From JACDCA01 sp040881785 (GTDB lineage: Bacteria; Acidobacteriota; Vicinamibacteria; Vicinamibacterales; 2-12-FULL-66-21), in assembly GCA_040881785.1 (NCBI GenBank), contig JBBECO010000052.1:1-6602 (forward strand): DNA of 6,602 bases. Reading direction: 5' to 3'. Every line of letters begins with the position of its first letter. Positions within the stretch are counted from its first letter, which is position 1. The position numbers and the translations under genes were made by a program. The notes beneath the pieces were generated by a model. The model was not told the DNA's origin. It worked only from the letters and a program-made list of their open reading frames with translations, and ran no database searches. Shown in pieces: positions 1 through 6,427 of the stretch.

Positions 1-200
1 ATCGCTGATCCCTGATCGCTGATCCCTGATCGCTGATCCCTGATCGCTGATCCCTAATCTCAATCACGAATCGCGAATCCCTCATCTCTGATCACGGATT
101 GCGACTCGCGAATCACGGATCACAGATAAGCGATTCGTGATTCGTGATTAGGGATTCGTGATTCATGATTAGGGATTAGGGATTAGCGATTAAGATTCCC
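1..200. repeat. Degenerate heptanucleotide tandem array, no gene
   Basis: The stretch can be read as about 27 consecutive units of 7 nt (occasionally 6 or 8), nearly all beginning with AT. Bases 1-56 alternate atcgctg and atccctg almost perfectly. Bases 57-132 are diverged units such as atcacga, atcgcga, atctctg and atcacgg. Bases 133-188 are attcgtg, attaggg, attcatg and attagcg. The units in the right third are reverse complements of the type seen in the middle (attcgtg against cacgaat), so the array changes orientation around 104-130. It starts at the contig edge, so its true length is unknown. It occupies the place where the promoter and leader of the GH15 gene should be. I see no convincing -35/-10 pair, Shine-Dalgarno sequence or open frame in it. 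Confidence 0.9.
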
Positions 201-203
201 CTG

Positions 204-1997
204 TTGGCGCTCATCGAGGATTACGGACTCATCGGCGACACCCAGACGGCGGCACTCGTCGCGAAGGACGGGTCGATCGACTGGCTGTGCTTTCCGCGTT
301 TCGACTCGGGCGCCTGCTTCGCGGCCCTGCTCGGCCATCCCCGCCACGGACGCTGGCGGATCACGCCCGGCGACGACGTCCGTTCGGTCACCCGCCGCTA
401 TCGCGGCCCGTCCCTGATCCTCGAAACGGAGTTCACGACCGCCACCGGGGTCGTCCGGATCATCGACTTCATGCCGATCCGCGGCACCGAACCGGACGTC
501 GTCCGGATCGTGGAAGGCGTGGCCGGCGACGTGCCGATGCAGATGGAGCTGATCGTCCGCTTCGATTACGGGTCGATCGTCCCCTGGGTCAAGCGCGTCG
601 GCGACCTCTGGACGGCAACGGCCGGGCCCGACAGCCTGTCGCTGAAAACGCCGGTGCCCTTGACGGGGGTCAACTTCGCCACGAGAGCGGATTTCACCGT
701 GACGCCTGGTGAACGCGTGCCCTTCGTGCTCACCTGGGCCCCCTCTCACCAGAAATTCACGGTGATCCCCGACCCCGTCGCCGCGCTCGAGGACACGATC
801 GAGTGGTGGAACGCGTGGGCCGGGCATTTCAAGTACGACGGCCCCTGGAAGGACCAGGTCCTCCGCTCCGCGATCACGCTGAAGGGACTCACCTTCGCGC
901 CGACGGGCGGCATCGTCGCGGCCGCCACGACCTCGCTGCCGGAGAAGATCGGCGGTGTCAGGAACTGGGACTATCGCTTCTGCTGGCTCCGCGATGCGAC
1001 GTTCACTCTGTACTCCCTGATCAACTGCGGGTTCATGACGGAGGCGGCGGCGTGGCGCAACTGGCTGCTGCGCGCCGCCGCGGGCGACCCGGCGAAACTG
1101 CAGACGATGTATGGCGCGGCCGGCGAGCGGCGGCTGCCGGAGCTCCTGCTCGACTGGCTGCCCGGATATGAGGGCTCGCGGCCCGTGCGCACGGGCAACG
1201 CCGCGGTCAAACAGTTTCAGCTGGACGTCTACGGCGAAGTCATCGACGCGCTCCACGTCGCGCGCAATGCGGGTCTCGAGCCGGACGTCTCCGCGTGGGA
1301 GCTGGAAAAAGTGATCCTGGACTTCGTCGAGAAAGCATGGCGTGAACCCGACGAGGGGATCTGGGAAGTGCGCGGACCGCAGCGGCATTTCGTGCACTCG
1401 AAAGTGCTGGCCTGGGTCGCCTTCGATCGCTCCATCAAGAGCGCCGAGAAGTTCGGTCTGGAGGGTCCCGTGGACCGGTGGGGGGAGATCCGCCGGGAGA
1501 TCCACGAGGACGTGTGCGCGAACGGGTTCAACGAGGCGCTTGGCACGTTCACGCAGTACTACGGAGCGACGGCCGTGGATGCAAGCCTGCTGCAGATTCC
1601 GCTGGTAGGATTTCTGCCCTGTACCGACAAACGGGTCCGCGGGACGATCGCGACGGTCGAACGCGAGCTGTACGAGGACGGCTTCCTGCACCGCTACCGC
1701 ACGCGCGGCGATGGCGATGTGGACGGCCTGCCCGAGGGCGAAGGGGCCTTCCTCGCCTGCAGCTTCTGGCTCGCGGACGTGTACATTCTGCAGGGGCGCC
1801 ACGACGAGGCACGCGCGTTGTTCGAGCGGCTGCTGGCGCTCACCAACGACCTCGGGTTGCTGGCCGAAGAAGTGGACGTGCTCACCGGCCGTCAACTCGG
1901 CAACTTTCCGCAGGCGTTCTCGCACGTGTCGCTCATCAATACCGCCAGGAACCTGACCAACAGCCACGGGCCTGCGAAAGAGCGCCCGGCGCGCTGA
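204..1997 (+). CDS. Glycoside hydrolase family 15 protein (glucoamylase/trehalase-like)
   Basis: A cytoplasmic-looking 597-residue inverting glycosidase of family GH15; there is no signal peptide. Members hydrolyse alpha-glucosides (maltodextrin ends, or trehalose in the bacterial trehalase branch), and the sequence alone does not settle the substrate. The N-terminal beta-rich domain (about 1-205) opens with IEDYGLIGDTQTAALV and DGSIDWLCFPRFDSGACFA, the signature of the trehalase-like N-terminal domain. The (alpha/alpha)6 barrel follows, with RNWDYRFCWLRD at 253-264, GYEGSRPVRTGNAA at 321-334 and QLDVYGEV at 339-346. The probable general acid is E388 in DEGIWEVRG, and the probable base is E555 in GLLAEEVD; NFPQAFSH at 567-574 is also typical. 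Length is normal for the family. The start is uncertain: TTG 204 is used because homology begins there, CTG 201 is possible, and an in-frame TAG at 177-179 blocks longer versions. No Shine-Dalgarno is visible because the heptamer array reaches the start. Bacterial GH15 genes are often found near trehalose synthesis genes such as otsA, but none is visible here. Confidence 0.93.
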   Translation: MALIEDYGLIGDTQTAALVAKDGSIDWLCFPRFDSGACFAALLGHPRHGRWRITPGDDVRSVTRRYRGPSLILETEFTTATGVVRIIDFMPIRGTEPDVVRIVEGVAGDVPMQMELIVRFDYGSIVPWVKRVGDLWTATAGPDSLSLKTPVPLTGVNFATRADFTVTPGERVPFVLTWAPSHQKFTVIPDPVAALEDTIEWWNAWAGHFKYDGPWKDQVLRSAITLKGLTFAPTGGIVAAATTSLPEKIGGVRNWDYRFCWLRDATFTLYSLINCGFMTEAAAWRNWLLRAAAGDPAKLQTMYGAAGERRLPELLLDWLPGYEGSRPVRTGNAAVKQFQLDVYGEVIDALHVARNAGLEPDVSAWELEKVILDFVEKAWREPDEGIWEVRGPQRHFVHSKVLAWVAFDRSIKSAEKFGLEGPVDRWGEIRREIHEDVCANGFNEALGTFTQYYGATAVDASLLQIPLVGFLPCTDKRVRGTIATVERELYEDGFLHRYRTRGDGDVDGLPEGEGAFLACSFWLADVYILQGRHDEARALFERLLALTNDLGLLAEEVDVLTGRQLGNFPQAFSHVSLINTARNLTNSHGPAKERPAR

Positions 1998-2018
1998 CGC
2001 GCTACGATCTAAGTACTG

Positions 2019-2024
2019 AGGAGG
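2019..2024 (+). promoter_or_regulatory. Strong Shine-Dalgarno for the TerB-like gene
   Basis: AGGAGG lies 8 nt before the GTG at 2033, inside a purine run (2019-2029). This fixes the start of the small gene. The frame stays open far upstream, through the end of the GH15 gene, so length alone would suggest a wrong, longer protein. It contrasts with the two large genes here, neither of which has a recognisable ribosome binding site. Confidence 0.85.
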
Positions 2025-2032
2025 AGAGACAC

Positions 2033-2605
2033 GTGTCGAACAACGACGGCATTACCGAGGACGTTCGGAAGCGCGAGGAAGAATATTTCCGGCGGAAGGA
2101 CCGCGAGTTGATCGAACGGTTGCGGCAGGCGGCCGCGGACGCCGAGATGCGGAAGACGCTCGAGCACGCGACGGGGATTCACGACGCCGCGCAGCTCGAA
2201 GAGCTCCAGTCGCTGGGCTTCACACCCGGGACGCTGGCGCTGCTGCCGCTGGTGCCCGTGCTGCAGGTGGCCTGGGCCGAAGGCGGCGTCAGCACCGCCG
2301 AGCGAACGATGATCGTCAGCCTCGCGCGCTCGCGTGAGATCGCCGCGGGATCGGCCGCCGACGTCCAGCTGCAGGCATGGCTCGACACGCGGCCGTCGGA
2401 AGACACGTTCCGCAAGGCCTCGCGCCTGATCGGCGCCATGCTCGATCAGCCGGCGGGCGCCGAGATGCAGGTGAGCGCCGACGACCTGATGAAGTACTGC
2501 GAGCAGATTGCGCAGGCGTCCGGCGGCCTGTTCGGGATCGGCACCGTGTCGGCCGAGGAGAAGGCGGCGCTGCAGCAGATCTCGGCGCAGCTCAAGGCGC
2601 GGTGA
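2033..2605 (+). CDS. Hypothetical protein with TerB-like helical core
   Basis: A 190-residue, all-helical, soluble protein starting at GTG behind a perfect ribosome binding site, 35 nt after the GH15 stop and therefore likely co-transcribed with it. Residues 1-45 are highly charged and coiled-coil-like (KREEEYFRRKDRELIERL). The core then reads LGFTPGTLALLPLVPVLQ followed by VAWAEGGVSTAER at 79-91. That pattern (small helix, acidic/Gly turn, S/T-x-x-E, next helix) resembles the metal-binding turn of TerB/DjlA-N type domains. A second, weaker copy of the same layout is GIGTVSAEEKAALQQI at 168-183. TerB-fold proteins occur in tellurite resistance and stress-response loci and in many uncharacterised contexts; no specific role can be given here. 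No signal peptide, membrane segment or enzyme motif is seen. The existence of the gene is secure, the fold assignment moderate, and the function unknown. Confidence 0.85.
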   Translation: MSNNDGITEDVRKREEEYFRRKDRELIERLRQAAADAEMRKTLEHATGIHDAAQLEELQSLGFTPGTLALLPLVPVLQVAWAEGGVSTAERTMIVSLARSREIAAGSAADVQLQAWLDTRPSEDTFRKASRLIGAMLDQPAGAEMQVSADDLMKYCEQIAQASGGLFGIGTVSAEEKAALQQISAQLKAR

Positions 2606-2622
2606 TCCCGACCCGGTGGAGG

Positions 2623-2682
2623 GGGCGGAGGACACGGAACGACATCAGCACGGAGCCACGGCGTTCACGGAGACACACGGGG
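2623..2682 (+). repeat. cacgga-type dispersed intergenic repeat
   Basis: A run of loosely spaced cacgg(a) units: ggaggacacgga at 2627-2638, cacgga at 2649-2654, ccacgg at 2656-2661, cacgga at 2666-2671 and cacgg at 2676-2680. Short degenerate sequences of this look are, to my knowledge, common between genes in several environmental phyla, with no known function. It begins 18 nt after the TerB-like stop codon. Its first 19 bases recur inverted on the other side of the gap, and its GGAGGrCACGGA core recurs inside addA. Confidence 0.6.
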
Positions 2683-2721
2683 AAAGGCACCGACGTCGGA
2701 CCTGCCGGCGCGCTGCGCGCG

Positions 2722-2821
2722 NNNNNNNNNNNNNNNNNNNNNNNNNNNNNNNNNNNNNNNNNNNNNNNNNNNNNNNNNNNNNNNNNNNNNNNNNNNNNNN
2801 NNNNNNNNNNNNNNNNNNNNN
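2722..2821. other. Assembly gap, exactly 100 N
   Basis: One hundred undetermined bases. The round number is the usual placeholder for a scaffold gap of unknown length, so the real distance and even the relative orientation of the two contigs rest on read-pair or reference scaffolding. The flanks are an inverted repeat and a GC-palindromic run, both of which commonly break short-read assemblies. Confidence 0.97.
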
Positions 2822-2840
2822 CGTCCCGTGTTCTCCGCCC
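2822..2840 (-). repeat. Inverted partner of the cacgga-type repeat
   Basis: Read on the minus strand this is gggcggagaacacgggacg. It matches gggcggaggacacggaacg at 2623-2641 of the plus strand at 17 of 19 positions. The two copies therefore face each other across the gap, each lying just beyond the 3' end of one of the two converging genes. Confidence 0.65.
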
Positions 2841-2854
2841 GCCTCCGATTCCTT

Positions 2855-5800
2855 CTAAACCTTGAACAGGACTCCCTTGGCGGGTTTGCGCGTCGCGAGC
2901 GCGACGGCGTCCACATACTTCTGTAGCTGCGCGCGATAGCGGGCCTCCCCCGCTGACAGCTCGTGGTCCGTCTTGAAATCAACGACGGTGGTCCCGTCGT
3001 CCTCGTCGAAGGCCAGATCGAGCACCCCCTCGATCAGCATCCCGTCCTTCTGCGTCCAGGTGATCGGCGTCTCGCGCCGCAGTCGCGCGGAAGCGCGGGC
3101 CCGCGCCATCAGCTCGTGCTTCAACACCGCCCGGACGACCGCACCGGCCGCCGCGACCTCGTCGGCGGGCGCGCCGAGAATCCGTCCCTGCACGTCCGTC
3201 GTGTGCCGGACGACCTCGTCACCGGCATCGAGTGGCACGATCGCGAGAACGGCGTGGACGAGTGTTCCGAATCTCGGCCCCTTCGGACGTCCGTCCGCGC
3301 CAGGGATCTGTACGACCTTAATGCTCGCCGACGCCGCATTGGCCTCGTCGATTTTTTGATCGGCGGGGCCCCCTGCACCCCGCCTGGCGGCCTCCACTCG
3401 CTCCCGCTCCGTTCCGGCCGCGTCCTCGCGTGCGGCGTCGACGGCCCACGCCGTGGCCGTCTGGATCCGTACGCCAGGCGTCCTGCCCTGCTCGACGAGC
3501 TGCTCGCGGCCGGCGCGCCAGGTCTCGTAGTCGCTCTTGCGGTCCTCGACGGCGAACATGTCGCCGTCCTTCACGATCAGGTCGTCACGCCGCAGGCCGA
3601 ATGACGAGACCGCGTGCAGATGCAGGATCGAGGGATCCCACCACACCACGGAATGCTGAAGGCTGAATGCTGAATGCTGAATGGAGGGCACGGAGAAAGT
3701 GAAAGCGCCGGGGGCGACGGTGTGCGGGCGCGCCGGGTCGCCGTCCGGGCGGTTCAGCACCGAGTCTTTCGAGCGGAACACGGGACAGCCTTCGGCGTGC
3801 TGCGGTGCGCGACGCTGCAGGTCAGGCGGATAGATGGCCGAGGTCAGCGGATCCAGCCATCCGCCGTCGTACGGACCGTCCCCGATCGTCGGGACGACGA
3901 GCAGATCGCGCGCCCGCGTGGCGGCGACGTACGTGAGGCGTTCGGCTTCCGCTTTGTCGCGCGACGCCTCCTCGGCATCGTGGTGCAGCAGCTCCATCGG
4001 CGCCCAGCCGCCGATCTTCAGCGCACACATGTTGGTGTCCGGATTGATCCAGCGGCCGGCCTCGGCGCGCGCGAGCTTGCAGGTGACGTCGGCGAGAATC
4101 ACGACGGGGAATTCGAGCCCCTTCGCCTTGTGGACGGTCATCATGCGGACGCCGTCGCTGCCCTCTTCGAGCATCGGCGCTTCGGCGGCCGCCGCCCCTT
4201 CGGCGGCCATCCGCAACTCGTCCACGAAGCCGCGGAACGAAATGCCGCCGGCGGCCTCGTACTGCCGCGCGAGCTCGGCGATGTGCAGGACGTTGGCGAG
4301 CGCCTGTTCGCCGGCGGGCCGCAACACGAGCGCCACATGCGCGCGGGTCGCACTCACCAACTGCTGGATCGTGTCGGCGATCGAGACCCGGTTGCGCTGC
4401 CGGTGCAGCCCGCGCAGCACGTCCAGCGCCTCGACGATCGCCTGACACTCGGGCGCCTCGCTCGCCTCCCGCGGCACGAACAGCGTGAATCGCCGCTTGA
4501 ACCGGTACTTCCAGGCCATGAGCTCCTCGTCGCCGATGGCGAAGAGCGACCCGCGCAGCGTCGCGAACACCGACAGTTCGTCATCGGGCCACTCGATGGC
4601 CGCCAGCGCCGCACGCATCGTCTCGACTTCCTCGCGGTCGTGGAACGTCTTGCCCCCCACCAGCACGTGCTTCACGCCCCGCGCTTCCAGCGCCCGCACG
4701 TACGGCATCGTCACGTCGTCACCGAAACTGATGAAACGGCGGAAGAGAATGCACACGTGCCGGGCAGCGACCCGCACGGGCGCCTCGTGGCTGCGCTCGG
4801 TAACCATCCATCGGCTCTCGTGCAGCAGCCAGTCGATGAAGGCGCCGGTGGCATCCGGAAGCGAGGTCTCGATGGCGATCGCCGAGACGTTGCGCGTGCC
4901 GTACGGCCCGGGCACCGGCAGCGCGATCACGGACGGCTGACCCCTGGTGGGTTCGCGGAAGGGCGAGAGCGCCACGTAGTCGGCCTGCAGGGTAAACGCG
5001 TCGCCGGTCATGACGGGCGCGAATGCCGCGTTCACGCACGCCTGGATGCCGGGCACGCTGCGGAAGCTCGTCGTGAGGCGCTCCACTCGGGCGCCGCACG
5101 CCTGAAGGCGGGCGCACACGTCGCGATAGATGCCCACGTCCGCCCGCCGAAAGCGATAGATCGACTGCTTCGGGTCGCCGACGATGAAGAGGCGTCCTGG
5201 GACGGGCGTCACGGCGCGCCAGTCGGTCTGCGCTGGGTCCGCCGACGCGAGCAGCAGCAGGATCTCGGCCTGCAGGGGATCGGTATCCTGGAATTCGTCG
5301 ACGAAGATGTGCGTGAACCGCGTCTGGAAGCCGCGCCGTACCGCCTCGTCGCTCTTCACGAGATCGCGCGCCTTCAGCAGCAGATCGAGGAAGTCGAGCG
5401 ATCCGCCGCGCGCCTTCAGGTCTTCGTAGCGTTCGACGGCCGCCGCCAGTTCCTGCTGGAGCGCCGCCGCGAGATCCGCGTCGGCCACCATGCGGAACTG
5501 ATCCAGGTGCGCGCGGAAGGTCTCCAGCGCCTCGAGCACCACGGCACGTGTCACGCCCTGGCGGTATCCCGGGCCGCGCCCGTGCCGGGCCTTGGAGAAG
5601 TTACGGTCGCGAGAGAGATCCACCAGCCGTGCTTCCCAGCCGTCGTAGTCGTCGTGGCCGAACGACTGGTGCAGCGCGATCTCCTGGCTCAGATGACGTG
5701 CCGCGGCGGTGTCGAGATAGAGGTTGTCCCGGTTGTAGGAGGGCTTCGCCGTCAGCGCGGCGAAGTCGTGCAGCTCCGCGATCAGCCGATCGAGATCCCC

Positions 5801-6427
5801 CTCGCGCTCGAACGGGGGACGCGTCCATGGCGCGGTGAAGTCACGCCACTGGGACAACTCCCACGCGGCCCGCCGCAGGCGGTCGATCGGCCCGTCCGTC
5901 CGTGCGGCCGTCTTCCCGAATCCGGTCCAGACAGAGCGCCGCAGGCCGCGGCGGACACCTTCGGGGGGATCGGCAAGCTGTTCCTGGATCCACGCACTGA
6001 AGGCGTCGTCGAACAACCGCTCGGCCTGGCCCTCGGTGAGGACGGCAAAGAGCGGATCCACCCGCGCTTCGACCGGCCGCTCCCGCAGCAGCTCGGCGCA
6101 GAAGCCATGGATCGTACTCACGTGCGCCTCTTCGAGGCCGGCGAGCGCCGCATCGAGCCGGTCCGTCACGTCCTCGTCCGGCGCGTTCGTGCGGGCTTTC
6201 TCCAGCGCTTCGCGCAGGCGCAGCTTCAGCTCGCCGGCGGCCTTTTCCGTGAACGTCACCGCGACGATGTTACGGACGTTTTCGGCGCGCCCGGTCGAGA
6301 GGATCCGCAGGATGCGGTTCACGAGCTCGGTGGTCTTGCCGGTACCGGCGGCGGCCTCGACGACAAGGGTCTCGTCGAGCGCGTTGGCGATGGCGTCGCG
6401 GGCGGTGGCGTCTGTGAGTGTCATCAT
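2855..6427 (-). CDS. addA: AddA/RecB-type UvrD helicase with PD-(D/E)XK nuclease
   Basis: A 1190-residue cytoplasmic helicase-nuclease that would unwind and trim double-strand DNA ends to load RecA, normally as a heterodimer with AddB. All superfamily 1A motifs are present: Walker A EAAAGTGKTT at 24-33, motif Ia VTFTEKAA at 57-64, STIHGFC at 104-110, Walker B IFVDEFQDTD at 374-383, motif III VGDPKQSIYRFRRAD at 416-430, TSFRS at 453-457, motif V MTVHKAKGLEFPVV at 763-776 and motif VI YVAATRARD at 833-841. The C-terminal RecB-family nuclease is complete: H1058 in FGTLVHAVL, D1137 in IEGVLDLAF, D1150 and K1152 in VVDFKTD, and QLQKYVDAV at 1167-1175. Length fits AddA (about 1200). Start is the first of two ATGs; an in-frame TGA two codons upstream excludes extension. 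No Shine-Dalgarno is seen; the start overlaps the stop of a possible upstream frame by ATGA, suggesting coupling. Oddity: residues about 910-926 are encoded by an intergenic-type repeat. The choice between AddA and RecB naming is family-level only. Confidence 0.95.
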   Translation of the reverse strand: MMTLTDATARDAIANALDETLVVEAAAGTGKTTELVNRILRILSTGRAENVRNIVAVTFTEKAAGELKLRLREALEKARTNAPDEDVTDRLDAALAGLEEAHVSTIHGFCAELLRERPVEARVDPLFAVLTEGQAERLFDDAFSAWIQEQLADPPEGVRRGLRRSVWTGFGKTAARTDGPIDRLRRAAWELSQWRDFTAPWTRPPFEREGDLDRLIAELHDFAALTAKPSYNRDNLYLDTAAARHLSQEIALHQSFGHDDYDGWEARLVDLSRDRNFSKARHGRGPGYRQGVTRAVVLEALETFRAHLDQFRMVADADLAAALQQELAAAVERYEDLKARGGSLDFLDLLLKARDLVKSDEAVRRGFQTRFTHIFVDEFQDTDPLQAEILLLLASADPAQTDWRAVTPVPGRLFIVGDPKQSIYRFRRADVGIYRDVCARLQACGARVERLTTSFRSVPGIQACVNAAFAPVMTGDAFTLQADYVALSPFREPTRGQPSVIALPVPGPYGTRNVSAIAIETSLPDATGAFIDWLLHESRWMVTERSHEAPVRVAARHVCILFRRFISFGDDVTMPYVRALEARGVKHVLVGGKTFHDREEVETMRAALAAIEWPDDELSVFATLRGSLFAIGDEELMAWKYRFKRRFTLFVPREASEAPECQAIVEALDVLRGLHRQRNRVSIADTIQQLVSATRAHVALVLRPAGEQALANVLHIAELARQYEAAGGISFRGFVDELRMAAEGAAAAEAPMLEEGSDGVRMMTVHKAKGLEFPVVILADVTCKLARAEAGRWINPDTNMCALKIGGWAPMELLHHDAEEASRDKAEAERLTYVAATRARDLLVVPTIGDGPYDGGWLDPLTSAIYPPDLQRRAPQHAEGCPVFRSKDSVLNRPDGDPARPHTVAPGAFTFSVPSIQHSAFSLQHSVVWWDPSILHLHAVSSFGLRRDDLIVKDGDMFAVEDRKSDYETWRAGREQLVEQGRTPGVRIQTATAWAVDAAREDAAGTERERVEAARRGAGGPADQKIDEANAASASIKVVQIPGADGRPKGPRFGTLVHAVLAIVPLDAGDEVVRHTTDVQGRILGAPADEVAAAGAVVRAVLKHELMARARASARLRRETPITWTQKDGMLIEGVLDLAFDEDDGTTVVDFKTDHELSAGEARYRAQLQKYVDAVALATRKPAKGVLFKV
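3651..3699 (-). repeat. Heptamer array plus cacgga element inside addA
   Basis: On the plus strand, bases 3651-3682 are a partial gaat followed by gctgaag and three gctgaat units, a perfect 7-nt period with one substitution. Directly abutting is ggagggcacgga (3683-3694), which matches ggaggacacgga at 2627-2638 in 11 of 12 positions. Translated on the minus strand it gives a low-complexity segment with a 7-residue period, IQHSAFS then LQHS (916-926). It sits just before VVWWDP, between helicase motif VI and the nuclease domain. The reading frame is intact through it. Confidence 0.85.

Larger units (their letters stand above)
2606..2854. other. Convergent intergenic region interrupted by scaffold gap
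   Basis: This is the space between the stop codons of the TerB-like gene (plus strand) and addA (minus strand). It holds cacgga-type repeats on the left, 100 Ns, and an inverted repeat copy on the right. No open frame with a plausible start and no hairpin followed by a T-run is visible, so no classical intrinsic terminator can be called. A GC-rich self-complementary run (gcgcgctgcgcgcg, 2708-2721) ends exactly at the gap. Anything lying in the unsequenced part is invisible. Confidence 0.8.

Noticed and set aside
1..200. CRISPR array
   Set aside because: The period is 7 nt with no unique spacers and no 25-40 nt direct repeat.
183..1967. A very long open frame (594 codons) antisense to the GH15 gene
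   Set aside because: It mirrors the codon structure of a high-GC gene. Its translation is Arg/Pro/Ala/Val-rich with no recognisable domain, while the plus strand encodes an unmistakable GH15 enzyme.
1478..2032. Upstream extension of the TerB-like frame into the GH15 gene
   Set aside because: The extension is an Arg/Gly-rich out-of-frame reading of GH15. The AGGAGG at 2019-2024 places the start at GTG 2033.
2009..2635. Antisense frame over the TerB-like gene
   Set aside because: Low-complexity composition, no ribosome binding site and no domain; the opposite strand has a clear gene with a strong ribosome binding site.
2377..2865. Open frames reading through the N gap
   Set aside because: They are open only because undetermined bases cannot contain stop codons, and they have no protein similarity that I recognise.
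3362..3384. A 7-bp inverted repeat (ggcgggg/ccccgcc) in the linker before the AddA nuclease
   Set aside because: A single 7-bp GC stem in high-GC coding DNA can arise by chance; no second copy or flanking repeat supports an insertion.
3834..4445. Open frames on either strand within addA (also 2963-3604, 3822-4448 and 4485-4940)
   Set aside because: All lie within the continuous addA frame carrying conserved motifs and have compositions typical of high-GC shadow frames.
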